The notes under the pieces: generated by a model
Databases searched by the model: none
What the model saw: only the letters and a program-made list of their open reading frames with translations
What the model was told of the DNA's origin: nothing
Source of the DNA: Thiodiazotropha sp040793985
Lineage (GTDB): Bacteria > Pseudomonadota > Gammaproteobacteria > Chromatiales > Chromatiaceae
Length of the DNA: 64,000 nt
Direction of reading: 5' to 3'
Assembly: GCA_040793985.1 (NCBI GenBank)
Contig: JBFNJI010000038.1
Coordinates: forward strand, 9,422-73,421
Program-made: the position numbers and the translations under genes
Part shown: piece after piece, positions 18,312 through 27,753 of the stretch
Position numbering within the stretch: the stretch's first letter is position 1
Layout: every line of letters starts with the position of its first letter

Positions 18312-18850
18312 CTGTTTTTTTACTCAGCCAAATTTGGATCGTATTCGTACTCTGTTAAGCGCGCTCCATTATCCAGACTAACGCCTTGATTCACAAGATT
18401 GGTTCCCGGTGACCGAAGTGCCGCTGCCGGTGTTCCCGACAACAGCTTGCCCTACTGCCCGAAAACAATATTTTTTATTTATAAATCAATTGCATATCCT
18501 GTATTCTACAAGATAACAATCGGCGCTTGAACGCTTGCTGGGGGAATCAAATACAGGTAATAAGTATAGCTAAATGTATTCTTTTTTTGGGATTTTTTTC
18601 ACATTTTTTTCCACAGTTTTTGGGGCTATAGGTCGCCGGATGGGGCCATGACCCGACTCCTTACTATCCATTGCCTCTGCAACTCAAGAAATCATCACCC
18701 TCATCCGTCACATCCTGATGCGCGGTTGTCGAGGATCAAAAATCAGCACAACGAGCTATTCAGACAACTTCTCGGAGGGAGGGTTTGGCTGCAACGTGAC
18801 ATGGAAAGGAATCAAAGGGCAAGTGGGTCGATCGGGTTTCGGGATCGCAC
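18312..18850. other. 540 bp intergenic region between pntAA and the tyrosine kinase gene
   Basis: Both flanking genes are on the minus strand, so this holds the 3' end of the prs/export operon and the pnt promoter. An AT-rich part at about 18465-18620 has T tracts and may carry the pnt promoter, but I see no clear -35/-10 pair. I see no ORF with a ribosome site, no repeat and no RNA family. Confidence 0.6.
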
Positions 18851-19897
18851 CTAATAGTAGGTACCGTAGTAGTTGTCACCCCTGGCTTCCCTGCTCTTGT
18901 TCAGTACCAGACCGATCGCCTTCTCATGGTCCAATCGGGAGAGCGTATCCTTGATCGCCTCAACAGGTGTCTGCCCCGCCTCAACAACAATCAAGATCTG
19001 CCCCATGTGCTGGTTGAGCACGATCGACTCGCTGGTTGAGAGGACCGGCGGTGAATCAAAGATTATAATCCTGTTCTGATACCTGACGGCCACCTCATCC
19101 AGCAACTCCTCCATCTCCTTGCTGGCGAGCAGTTCCGTCGATTTCTCCGATCTTTTTCCGGCGGCAATGATCTTCAGCCTCGGGATCTGTGTTTCCAGTA
19201 TCACGTCACCCACAGTGCAGCTCTTGTCTTCAAGCAGATCGATGAGTCCCTTCTCGTCTTCGAGACCGAGCAGTTTGCTCAGAGAGTAGCGCAGAACATC
19301 TCCATCTATAAGTAACACTGTGGAATCGAGTTCCGTGGAAATACTCAATGCCAGATTTAACGCGGTGAAGGTTTTTCCTTCCGACGGCAGTGAACTGGAG
19401 ACGGAAATCAGATTACCGTGCTCTATTGGTGCAGCACCTTTCCCCAGCGCATTCATGATGAGGGGGCGCTTTATGATGCGATACTCTTCTGAGAGCTGCT
19501 TGTTGCCTGCATGGGGTACTATGTAGCCGACTCTCGAAAGGGATTCGTAATTCAGTTGAATCTTTTTCGCTTTGCCGTCACTTAGCGAAGGTGTCTCCTT
19601 GCCCAGCGGTAGAGTCGGCTCGGCAGCCTGCGGCTCAATGCCAACAGTCGGCTCGGGAGTCAGCTGTTCACCGCCAACAGTCGGTTCGGTAGCCTCCGGT
19701 TCACCGCTGACAGCCGGTTCGGGCGCCCGCTGTTCAACGCTATCGGCCAGTGTAGTGGCTGCCTGTACCTGTGTTGCGCCTACCGGTACAGCCGGCTTTT
19801 CACGCTCTTCCGCCTCAGCCGGCTTTATCTCCCTGGTCCTGTTTTTATCCGACCTGGTTTTGGCTAACCTTTCAATGGCTTTCTCAATGCTGCTCAT
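18851..19897 (-). CDS. XrtA-type tyrosine autokinase (BY-kinase, exopolysaccharide)
   Basis: A 348-residue cytoplasmic BY-kinase, the type that controls polysaccharide chain length and export by cyclic autophosphorylation. The first ~110 residues are a variable linker with a Glu-Pro repeat (about 58-95). The kinase domain has Walker A SSLPSEGKT (about 168-176), Walker A' LLIDGD near 195-200 and IIFDSPP near 275, and ends in the tyrosine cluster YYGTYY, the likely phosphorylation site. It lacks the fused Wzc-type membrane domain, so it needs a separate chain-length protein, which is not in this window. It is last in the operon, 29 bases after the Wza-like gene. XrtA-associated kinases have this form. 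Confidence 0.9.
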   Translation of the reverse strand: MSSIEKAIERLAKTRSDKNRTREIKPAEAEEREKPAVPVGATQVQAATTLADSVEQRAPEPAVSGEPEATEPTVGGEQLTPEPTVGIEPQAAEPTLPLGKETPSLSDGKAKKIQLNYESLSRVGYIVPHAGNKQLSEEYRIIKRPLIMNALGKGAAPIEHGNLISVSSSLPSEGKTFTALNLALSISTELDSTVLLIDGDVLRYSLSKLLGLEDEKGLIDLLEDKSCTVGDVILETQIPRLKIIAAGKRSEKSTELLASKEMEELLDEVAVRYQNRIIIFDSPPVLSTSESIVLNQHMGQILIVVEAGQTPVEAIKDTLSRLDHEKAIGLVLNKSREARGDNYYGTYY

Positions 19898-19926
19898 CTA
19901 AACCGCTTTCCTATGGCTGGGAGGTG

Positions 19927-20565
19927 TTAAAACCATGTTTCCGGAATTATCAATACATCTCCTGGCATCATCTTAACATTAGCAGAAATATCTCCATCTC
20001 TAATCAAATCATCCAGGCGGACACGGTACTGGGTAGTTTTACCATTGACCTTCCTCACAACCGTGGCTTTGTTTCCGGCGGCGAACTCTGTCAATCCACC
20101 CACAGCGATGATGACATCGAGCAGTGTCATTCCATCCCTGTAGTTAATGGATTGTGGCTGAGAGGCCTGGCCGACCACACGCACCTGTTCGGTATAACGA
20201 CCGACGAAGTTCGTCACGCTCACCGTTACCTTGGGCGACTTGACGAATTTGGAGAGTTTTCCTTCCAGGGTTCTCGCCAAATCGGTGGGGGTTTTCCCAC
20301 TCGCTGGCAGATCCTCCACCAGGGGCGTCGTGATCATACCATCGGGGCGTACCACCACTTCGGTCGACAGCTCACTGTCACCCCAGACGAATACATTGAG
20401 GGTATCCCCGGGCCCAATCACATAGAGCGGAGAGTCCGGTCCGACCACTGTACTCGGCACCTGGCTCGACGCAGGCATCTCCGGCGGGGTTGCACAGCCC
20501 ACCACCATGAGCGTCGCGAGAACCCAGAGGAAGAGTATTAATTTATTGTAACCTTTTGATAACAT
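19927..20565 (-). CDS. Wza-like polysaccharide export lipoprotein (XrtA/PEP-CTERM type)
   Basis: A 212-residue outer-membrane export lipoprotein of the Wza/EpsE family. A signal peptide ends at lipobox LMVVGC, followed by YVIGPGDTLNVFVWGDSELS (poly-export domain), VVRPDGMITTPLVEDLPASGKTP and a SLBB-type segment with VIIAVGGLTEFAAGNKATVVR, ending GDVLIIPETWF. It is much shorter than E. coli Wza, as is usual for the XrtA-associated version. The ATG at 20565 with AGGAAA upstream is chosen over an ATG at 20631, which lies inside prsT. It follows prsT closely and precedes the tyrosine kinase. Confidence 0.92.
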   Translation of the reverse strand: MLSKGYNKLILFLWVLATLMVVGCATPPEMPASSQVPSTVVGPDSPLYVIGPGDTLNVFVWGDSELSTEVVVRPDGMITTPLVEDLPASGKTPTDLARTLEGKLSKFVKSPKVTVSVTNFVGRYTEQVRVVGQASQPQSINYRDGMTLLDVIIAVGGLTEFAAGNKATVVRKVNGKTTQYRVRLDDLIRDGDISANVKMMPGDVLIIPETWF

Positions 20566-20605
20566 ATTGCTTTCCTGATATTCAATGATGTTAATCCTAG
20601 CTATT

Positions 20606-23419
20606 CTAACCCTTAATTTGAGAGATCTCACTCAAAAGCTTCTTTGCCTCGTCTGATTCGGGAAACTCCCGATATTCATCAATGATAGTCACTAACACCT
20701 TTTCCGCATCTTTCACCTTACCCGTTTCCGCCAGCATAACGGCATAGTGGTAAAGAATGGACGGATCCGAGGCGCCCTCCACCACCGGTCTCAAAAGTTG
20801 CAGAGCGGTCGCCGAATCTCCCGACCGATGGAGCAACCACGCATATGTATCCACCACTGCGGCTGAGCTATTACCGGATATATCGTAGGCCTGTTTTGCC
20901 AACTCTAGCCCCTTTTGCGGTGCCTGCTCGAAATTCAACAGTGCTGAATTGTTGAGGGCCACTATGTTTCGCGGGTTGGCCTGTAACAGATCAGCATAGA
21001 GTTTGATTGCTTTCCCCGCTTCCCCCGCCGACTGGTAGACGATTGCCAGCGCCAACTCTGCCTGTTGATGCTCTTTGTGGACTTGTTTCCATTTCGTCAG
21101 CAAATTAATTGCACTGTTATAATCGTTGTTTTTTATATACAGATCGGACAGCTGCTGCACTAACACGAAAGGTCCTTGCGGCGTAGCATGGGCATCAAGC
21201 ACCTTGATAGCCTTCTCCCGTTCCCCCCTTGCCTCATGGTAGTTGGCTTGCAGTGTGATCCCCACAAATCGGGTCTTGTTGTCATCCAACAGTCTGTTAA
21301 TGATCATCTCCGCCTGTTGGTGATTGCCCGCCCCCATTTCCAACTTGTAACGCAACAGTTTGCCTTTTAGGTTCGCCGGGTTCTCGGTTTCCAGCTTTTG
21401 CAGGGTTTCACGTGCGGCGTCTACATCACCCCGCGAAGCCTGAAGATCAGCAAGTTGTAGATAGGCCATCTCGTTCTGCGGATTATCCTCCAACAGCTTT
21501 CTGATCGTCGCTTCGGCCTCGTCGTAGTTACCTCCCTGTTGCTCGAGCATGGCCAACATGGACCTGATGGCAGGGTTACCGCTCTCTTGCAGGCTCTTGT
21601 CGTCGAGGTAGACTGCCGCCTTTTCAGGCTCCTTTCTGCGCAGATGGTATCTCGCAAGTATGACCCTCGGGAGCCATGGATTGTGCCCGGACTCAACCGC
21701 TTTCTCCAACCAACCCAGGGCCTCTTTCTGCTTGCCCGAGCGTTCGCTTATCTGTGCCAGCAGCATCATTGCATTGACGTTCTGCGGTTCCCTCGCCAGG
21801 ACCAGATTCAGCCTATCGCCAGCTGCGATCAAACGGCCGTCTTCCAGATCCATTCTTGCAAGCGCAAGCTGACCGGGAATGAATGCGGAATTTGCATTTA
21901 CGGCATCGGTCAAATAACGTCGTGCGCTGGTACGATTTCCCGAATTGAGTTCAATAAGAGCGCGTAGATGAAGATCCTCGGTACGCCCACCCTCCCTTTC
22001 CAAGAGTTGATCGGAAAGCTTGCGTGCCGAAACGAAATCCCCTTTTTTTATGTAGGAAAGGATCAATAACGTATCTCTTTTGCTGGACTGGCCAACCCAT
22101 TTATCCTCCAACTCGGTTATCGCCTCATCCACCGCTCCGTGATTGATGTAGAGTTGCGCCAGCTCCTCGCGGATACGGGTATCGCCGGGGTTGGCCTTGG
22201 CGGCCTTCTTAAGAAAATCTATACCCCTGGAATATTCACCCGATTGACTGGCCGCCAAACCAATCATGGTCATGATCTGCTCATCGTTGCTAGCGGCGTC
22301 ACCCGATTCCAATAATGCCAAGGCTTCCCTGGGTTTATCCAGCCGCAGTTTGATTTCCCCGAGTAGCTTTCTTGCCACGAGGTGAGTTGGCACCTGGTTG
22401 ACATATCTGGTCAGCAGGATATTCGCCTGCTCAAGGTTGTCTTCAGAAAATTGCAGTGCCCCAAGCAGCAGCAGTGTAGGCAGATGGTTCGGTATCGCCG
22501 CATGCACCTCGGACAATTTGGTGATCGCGTTATCGTAATCCTGTTTCAGATAGGAATGGAGTCCGGAGAGATAGGTAACGAGGGGGTTCTTCTTATATTT
22601 TGATTCAAGTTCAGCAATATATACCGCACCCTCGTCCAGTTTCTCCATGTGAAACATGAGGTGAACAAGACTGACTTTTATCTGATATGCATCTTTCTGC
22701 GGATCGTCCGGGCCTATCTCATTGAGTGCGGCCTGGTAGAATTCAACGGCCTTGTCATTATCTTCCAGCTTGGCGTACATGGCGGCCAGGTCACGCAAGG
22801 TTTTGTAGTCTTTCTTGTCAACCTGCAACGCCTGCTGCAAATACTCCACTGCTTCCGCATTGTCGTTCTTGATTCTGGCCGCGTTGGCCAAGGTACGCAA
22901 TGCAGTGACACTGTTGCGATCCGTTTCCAGTAGCTTCCTGGCAAGTTCCACACCCTTATCGACTTTCTTTTCGAATAGATATGAATGCGAAACCACACCT
23001 AACGCTGTTTTCGGCTCAACCTCGCCAAAACCTCCCTCTTCGTACTTCTCGATAATCTCCTGGTGTTTGCCCTGTAATTCCCATGAGGTCATGAGCATGG
23101 TTTGCGTGTCGACAGAGGGCGGTGAAGATTTTGCAACCCATTCGATCTCCTTTTCCGCCGAAGCACCATCGCTTCTTTTCAAATAAGATCTGGCCAACAG
23201 TTTTCTGGCATCGATATTATTCGTATTATTCTGAAGTAGCTGCTTGAGTTCGATAATCGCTTTTGAGTAGTTGCCGTTATCATAACTCGCCTGGGCCGAC
23301 GCAAGCGCTTCCTGCTCAGTCGGACCAACACTGCAGGCAGCGATCAACAGCAATAGCGGGATAGCACATACATATACCAAGATGTAAACGGATCTTGGAT
23401 TTCTAACTGCATTCGTCAT
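20606..23419 (-). CDS. prsT: PEP-CTERM system TPR-repeat lipoprotein PrsT
   Basis: A 937-residue lipoprotein composed almost entirely of tetratricopeptide repeats. The signal peptide ends LLLLIAAC, and at least 15 TPR-like units follow (for example ASYDNGNYSKAIIELKQLL and QQALQVDKKDYKTLRDLAAMY). Length, lipobox and position directly after prsR identify it as PrsT of the XrtA/PEP-CTERM regulatory trio. Its molecular job is not known; a scaffold for extracellular polysaccharide or surface-protein assembly is the usual guess. The ATG at 23419 gives a normal signal peptide; the upstream start at 23476 would add 19 residues overlapping prsR. Confidence 0.93.
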   Translation of the reverse strand: MTNAVRNPRSVYILVYVCAIPLLLLIAACSVGPTEQEALASAQASYDNGNYSKAIIELKQLLQNNTNNIDARKLLARSYLKRSDGASAEKEIEWVAKSSPPSVDTQTMLMTSWELQGKHQEIIEKYEEGGFGEVEPKTALGVVSHSYLFEKKVDKGVELARKLLETDRNSVTALRTLANAARIKNDNAEAVEYLQQALQVDKKDYKTLRDLAAMYAKLEDNDKAVEFYQAALNEIGPDDPQKDAYQIKVSLVHLMFHMEKLDEGAVYIAELESKYKKNPLVTYLSGLHSYLKQDYDNAITKLSEVHAAIPNHLPTLLLLGALQFSEDNLEQANILLTRYVNQVPTHLVARKLLGEIKLRLDKPREALALLESGDAASNDEQIMTMIGLAASQSGEYSRGIDFLKKAAKANPGDTRIREELAQLYINHGAVDEAITELEDKWVGQSSKRDTLLILSYIKKGDFVSARKLSDQLLEREGGRTEDLHLRALIELNSGNRTSARRYLTDAVNANSAFIPGQLALARMDLEDGRLIAAGDRLNLVLAREPQNVNAMMLLAQISERSGKQKEALGWLEKAVESGHNPWLPRVILARYHLRRKEPEKAAVYLDDKSLQESGNPAIRSMLAMLEQQGGNYDEAEATIRKLLEDNPQNEMAYLQLADLQASRGDVDAARETLQKLETENPANLKGKLLRYKLEMGAGNHQQAEMIINRLLDDNKTRFVGITLQANYHEARGEREKAIKVLDAHATPQGPFVLVQQLSDLYIKNNDYNSAINLLTKWKQVHKEHQQAELALAIVYQSAGEAGKAIKLYADLLQANPRNIVALNNSALLNFEQAPQKGLELAKQAYDISGNSSAAVVDTYAWLLHRSGDSATALQLLRPVVEGASDPSILYHYAVMLAETGKVKDAEKVLVTIIDEYREFPESDEAKKLLSEISQIKG

Positions 23420-23475
23420 AACTGGGGTACCACCACATTCAGTCGTGTCAGATATTATCACTTCACGGTGTTGCA

Positions 23476-24837
23476 CTATTTTAAACCGTATTTATTGACC
23501 AGATCATACAAGGTGGGTCGGCTCACTCCCAGGAGATCTGCCGCCTTGGAGACATTGCCACCAACGAAACTCATTGCCCTGATGATCGCTGTCGCCTCAG
23601 CCTGCTCCCGGACCATCCTCAAATTGACCGGCATGACATCCTCGCTGCTCTCCGTCAATTGCAGCTCGCTTGGTGTAATCAATTGATCATCAGCCATGAC
23701 GACGGAACGTTTTATCCTGTTTTCTAGCTCTCGAACATTGCCAGGCCAGGCATAACCTTCGATTGCCTTCAATGCCTCCTTGGTAAAACCATTGACTTTC
23801 GAGGCGTTTTGCTTGGCATACTTCTTCAGGAAGGACCATGCCAACAGGACAGCATCTCCCGCACGTTCCCGAAGGGGCGGAATGTTGATTGTGATTTCAC
23901 TGATGCGATAATAGAGATCCTCACGAAATTCACCCTGCGCAATTTTCTCTTCTAAATCCTGATTGGTCGCACAGACAACCCTGACATCAACCGGTATTTC
24001 ATCCCTGCCGCCGATTCTTTCGATAACCCGCTCCTGCAGAAAGCGCAACATCTTCGCTTGCAACCCTATCGGCATGTCACCGATCTCATCAAGAAACAGG
24101 GTTCCCCCGGTTGCCGTTTCGATCTTTCCAATGGTTCTTTTCGCGGCGCCGGTAAATGCGCCTTTCTCATAACCATACAGCTCGCTTTCCAGGAGGTTTT
24201 CCGGAATAGACGCACAGTTTATGGCGACGAATTTCTCGTCCTTTCTGTCACTCAAGCCGTGGATAGCGCGGGCGAGCACCTCCTTTCCCGTCCCGCTCTC
24301 GCCAAGCAACAGGGCGGTTATGTCGGTGGGGCTTATCTTCTCGATGATACGGCAGATCTCCAGCATTTGAGGACTATTCGCAATTACACCGTCCAGTGGC
24401 GAGTTACGTTGTATGTTGTATAGCCTGCGGTTCTCCTCCTCCAGACTGTGGACATGGAATGCACGTTCGATAATGATTCGCAAAACATCGGGATCAATCG
24501 GTTTTTGATAGTAATCGTAGGCGCCCAGATCTATTGACTTGAGGGCATTCTCGCGGTCGTCGTTTCCCGTCACCACGATAACTTTAGTTTGTGGAATCAA
24601 ACTCAATATCTCTTGCAGTGTGGCAAACCCCTCGCTGACATTGGTCGGATCCGGGGGCAGTCCGAGATCAAGGGTAACCACAGCAGCGGATGTCTTTCGA
24701 AGACAGCTTATGGCACTCTTTCTATCACCTACGATGTGTACATCATAACCGTCGAAACTCCATTTGAGCTGGCTCTGAAGGCCCGGGTCATCCTCAACAA
24801 TTATCAGTGATTTCAACTGACTATTCGCTTTACTCAC
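23476..24837 (-). CDS. prsR: PEP-CTERM response regulator PrsR (sigma-54 activator)
   Basis: A 453-residue NtrC-type activator. The receiver domain (1-120) has the acidic pair ED(D) at 15-17 and phospho-acceptor Asp57. The AAA+ domain shows LLGESGTGKEVLARAIHG, the sigma-54 contact loop GAFTGA and LFLDEIGDMP. The C-terminal Fis-type helix-turn-helix is GNVSKAADLLGVSRPTLYDLV. The gene overlaps prsK by four bases (ATGA), so the pair is translationally coupled. Known role by family: activation of sigma-54 promoters in front of PEP-CTERM genes. A matching promoter occurs at 46154-46169 in this window. Confidence 0.95.
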   Translation of the reverse strand: MSKANSQLKSLIIVEDDPGLQSQLKWSFDGYDVHIVGDRKSAISCLRKTSAAVVTLDLGLPPDPTNVSEGFATLQEILSLIPQTKVIVVTGNDDRENALKSIDLGAYDYYQKPIDPDVLRIIIERAFHVHSLEEENRRLYNIQRNSPLDGVIANSPQMLEICRIIEKISPTDITALLLGESGTGKEVLARAIHGLSDRKDEKFVAINCASIPENLLESELYGYEKGAFTGAAKRTIGKIETATGGTLFLDEIGDMPIGLQAKMLRFLQERVIERIGGRDEIPVDVRVVCATNQDLEEKIAQGEFREDLYYRISEITINIPPLRERAGDAVLLAWSFLKKYAKQNASKVNGFTKEALKAIEGYAWPGNVRELENRIKRSVVMADDQLITPSELQLTESSEDVMPVNLRMVREQAEATAIIRAMSFVGGNVSKAADLLGVSRPTLYDLVNKYGLK

Positions 24838-26945
24838 AACTCTGCCTCTGTCGTGTCCGATATCTGATTTTCTGTGGCCTGCTGTACCGCCTCGAGTGGG
24901 ATGGTAATCTCAAACCTTGTCCCGACGTCCTTAGCACTCTCCACCCTCATACCTCCTTTTAGGGAATTCACATATTCCCTGGTCTCATAGACCCCTATTC
25001 CCATGCCTGCATTTCCTTTTGTGGTTTGAAACGGTCGAAACAGCCTCTCCTTGATGAACACCTCGTCCATGCCAACCCCGTTGTCTTCTATGATGATCAA
25101 CGCATTGTCACCCTGTCGATCCACAGTAACTTCCACTTTACCATCTTCACTCGACGCCTCCTGAGCATTTTTAATCATATGCACCATAATCGCGGTAAAC
25201 CGGTCCTTGTCGGCAATCGTCTTCAGATAGTTGGCCTTGATCGTCAGCTGAGGCTTGGGCAAGTAGGCATAGAGTTCATTGACCGCCTGGGCAACCGACT
25301 CTTCCACGTAAAATTGTTTTGATTTCGTAGACTCGAATCGTCCTTGTCGCAGCTGGGTGAGTAATCGTCCCATTTTATTCACTGCATTACCAATGGTGTT
25401 GACAGCGTCGTCCATGAAGGCTGGATTGTCCCTATGCCTTTCGGCATTCTTTACCACCAATTCCAATTGGGCTATCAGATTTTTCAGGTCATGCACCACA
25501 AAAGCCGAGAGTCTGTTGAAGGCCTCAAACTGGTTGGCCTGATTCAATGCCTCCGAGGTTTGCAACAACGCCAAATAACTCCCCGCCTGCTTCGCTGATG
25601 CCTTGATGAGATCCCTGTCCTCCCAATTGATGGACTTGGATAGCTTAGGTCGAGTGAGCAAGACAAAACCGAGCAGATCTTCATGGTGCTTAATCGGTAC
25701 GATCAACCAGGACCCATCCACACTGATAAGTTCCGGGTCCAGCTTCAAGCCGTCGTAGCGCTCCGGGAATTTTTTGTATTCGATAATATCGACTATCCAA
25801 TCACTCTTGAAAAAGTAGTTGACCAACGGATTCTCTGGATTGAAGACGATAGCTATCGGAGGGGCCTTCCATTGACTGACACACTGATAACTGCCGGCAT
25901 GGCCCAACATCCACAAGTAGCCCCCTCCTGCATCGACCGAGTCAGCGATCGCCTGAATCACCCGGGTCCGAACCTCTTTGCCCCCTCGACCGTCGGAGAG
26001 GGTTTGCACCACCCGCAGCCACTCGTCTCGCCAGTCATACTTGTAACTAAAAAAGTGCTTATTAACAAAGACTTTTAACTTTGATCTCAGATTTCCCGAG
26101 AACAGCAGGGTGGCCAGGAAAATGATTCCTGCAAACACAAAGACAACCTGGGTCGCCTTTCCCCAGCTACCCCCGTAATAGCGAATGTAATAGCCAAACG
26201 CCGCCATCGCCACCAAGTAGGCACCGGCGGCGATGATGGTTGTAGCGTGGAAAACCACCTGTTTGGAAACGAAAACACGTACCGACCAACTTGGATTTCT
26301 CGTCGCTGCGATTGCCACGAAGGGCACGGCAAGCGAACTGGTCAGCCCCCTTGCCTGCCAGAGCGTGGCATCCACCCGGTGGAACAACAGCGCCTCGGCG
26401 TAAAGGAAAAAGTCATATACGAACAGTATTCCCATGCCGAGGTAGAGATATTTGACGGCCCAGCGCATCTCTGGCCTTGTACTGCGGTAGAGTTGCTCGA
26501 TCAGGGTAAGGCCGGTTATGGCAAAGCCGAGGTATCCCACCAAAGGCAAACTGACATTGCCGCTCCAGGCACGCAGCATTGGGCTGAATTGAATCAGCGG
26601 CTCGATCGCTATCAACAATACCGAGCCCAGGAGAATGATGAACGGTATGCGTACCAGATTCCGCGGCTTATCCCCGCTCGCCTTGTCCAGGTTGTTCAGC
26701 AATCGAAACAGAAAGCCAAACCATGCAATGTTTCTTGCGATTTCAAGGAGTTGATAGACAGTGGTGGAAAGTGTTGATTCATGGACCTGATAAATGACAG
26801 CAGCCAGTGCCCAGCAGCTCGTGGTGAATGAGGCGACGAGCAGATAGATCCCCTCTATCCGCCCACGCCAACTGGTCAGAAGCATTACGCTGAAGAGCAG
26901 GAAGAGAGCGGCCGAGATGGCATATCCTATTATTCCGATACTCAA
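24834..26945 (-). CDS. prsK: PEP-CTERM system sensor histidine kinase PrsK
   Basis: A 703-residue membrane kinase. About eight to nine hydrophobic helices occupy residues 1-300, a GAF-like region lies about 320-460 (SWLIVPIKHHEDLLGFVLL), then the dimerisation helix with the phosphorylated His in AFVVHDLKNLIAQLELV near 487, and an ATPase domain with IIEDNGVGMD and GNAGMGIGVYETREYV. This architecture and linkage to PrsR and PrsT are diagnostic of PrsK. It is first in the operon and diverges from gspG across about 400 bp. The stimulus it senses is unknown. Confidence 0.94.
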   Translation of the reverse strand: MSIGIIGYAISAALFLLFSVMLLTSWRGRIEGIYLLVASFTTSCWALAAVIYQVHESTLSTTVYQLLEIARNIAWFGFLFRLLNNLDKASGDKPRNLVRIPFIILLGSVLLIAIEPLIQFSPMLRAWSGNVSLPLVGYLGFAITGLTLIEQLYRSTRPEMRWAVKYLYLGMGILFVYDFFLYAEALLFHRVDATLWQARGLTSSLAVPFVAIAATRNPSWSVRVFVSKQVVFHATTIIAAGAYLVAMAAFGYYIRYYGGSWGKATQVVFVFAGIIFLATLLFSGNLRSKLKVFVNKHFFSYKYDWRDEWLRVVQTLSDGRGGKEVRTRVIQAIADSVDAGGGYLWMLGHAGSYQCVSQWKAPPIAIVFNPENPLVNYFFKSDWIVDIIEYKKFPERYDGLKLDPELISVDGSWLIVPIKHHEDLLGFVLLTRPKLSKSINWEDRDLIKASAKQAGSYLALLQTSEALNQANQFEAFNRLSAFVVHDLKNLIAQLELVVKNAERHRDNPAFMDDAVNTIGNAVNKMGRLLTQLRQGRFESTKSKQFYVEESVAQAVNELYAYLPKPQLTIKANYLKTIADKDRFTAIMVHMIKNAQEASSEDGKVEVTVDRQGDNALIIIEDNGVGMDEVFIKERLFRPFQTTKGNAGMGIGVYETREYVNSLKGGMRVESAKDVGTRFEITIPLEAVQQATENQISDTTEAEL

Positions 26946-27342
26946 GCAGCTGATCCTCTCTGGAGACTCCTACACCTTCAGGCAAAATGAACTTTTTTGC
27001 CGCCCGGAGGTACGTAATAGCTTATATGCTCGCGACACCACACCCTGGCAGCACTCCTGAATGGCTGTAAGAATCTATTGTTATTCAATGGCTATCAGAT
27101 AGTGTAACGACAGCGATGGGCGATGATTTAGATAAATGATATATGGGATGGTGAACTGATTCACCCCTTCAAATCGGATTTAACAATGAACCTAGATTCT
27201 GTAGCAGAATCCCTCGATAATAGCCCACCACAAAACAGATTCCATCCATAGCAGGTTCGAAACCATGATGAAATATGCAGCACTAAGCGTCAATCCCAGC
27301 CTCCCGGCACATGCAAGGACCGGACAGAGGGCAATAAATCGT
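26946..27342. promoter_or_regulatory. Divergent intergenic region prsK / gspG
   Basis: About 400 bp separates the divergent prsK and gspG genes and must carry the promoters of both the PEP-CTERM regulatory operon and the type II secretion operon. It has AT-rich tracts (about 27075-27160) and a short perfect hairpin, GATTCTG at 27195-27201 and CAGAATC at 27205-27211. I do not see a convincing sigma-54 or sigma-70 hexamer pair. No credible ORF is present apart from the non-coding extension of the gspG frame. Confidence 0.5.
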
Positions 27343-27753
27343 ATGAAAATCAAAGGTTTCACCCTGATAGAAGTGATGGTTGTCGTGGTCATTCTCAGTA
27401 TCCTCGCGGCAATTGTGGTACCGAAAATAATGGACCGGCCTGAACAGGCCCGCATCACCAAGGCAAAGAGCGATATCCGCGCACTGGAGGCCGCCCTCAA
27501 CCTCTATCGGCTTGACAATATGACCTACCCCACAACCGACCAGGGGCTCGAGGCCCTGGTGAGCAAACCCACCGACTCCCCTGAACCGCGGAACTGGAAA
27601 GAGGGCGGCTATCTGGATCGCCTGCCTGTCGATCCCTGGGGTAACGCCTATCTCTTCCTCAATCCGGGCACCCACGGGGTAATCGACATCTACTCCGCCG
27701 GGCTAGATCCGCAATCTGTTGACGACGATCTCGGAAACTGGAATCTGGAGTGA
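27343..27753 (+). CDS. gspG: Type II secretion major pseudopilin GspG
   Basis: A 136-residue pseudopilin, the main subunit of the periplasmic pseudopilus that pushes folded proteins through the secretin. The prepilin signal is MKIKG followed by FTLIEVMVVVVILSILAA, with the conserved Glu at +5. The C-terminal signature is present (DNMTYPTTDQGLEALV, DPWGNAYLFLNPG, DIYSAGLDP), including calcium-site residues. The ATG at 27343 directly precedes the prepilin leader; longer in-frame starts would give a 26-residue extension. First gene of the gsp operon. Confidence 0.96.
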   Translation: MKIKGFTLIEVMVVVVILSILAAIVVPKIMDRPEQARITKAKSDIRALEAALNLYRLDNMTYPTTDQGLEALVSKPTDSPEPRNWKEGGYLDRLPVDPWGNAYLFLNPGTHGVIDIYSAGLDPQSVDDDLGNWNLE

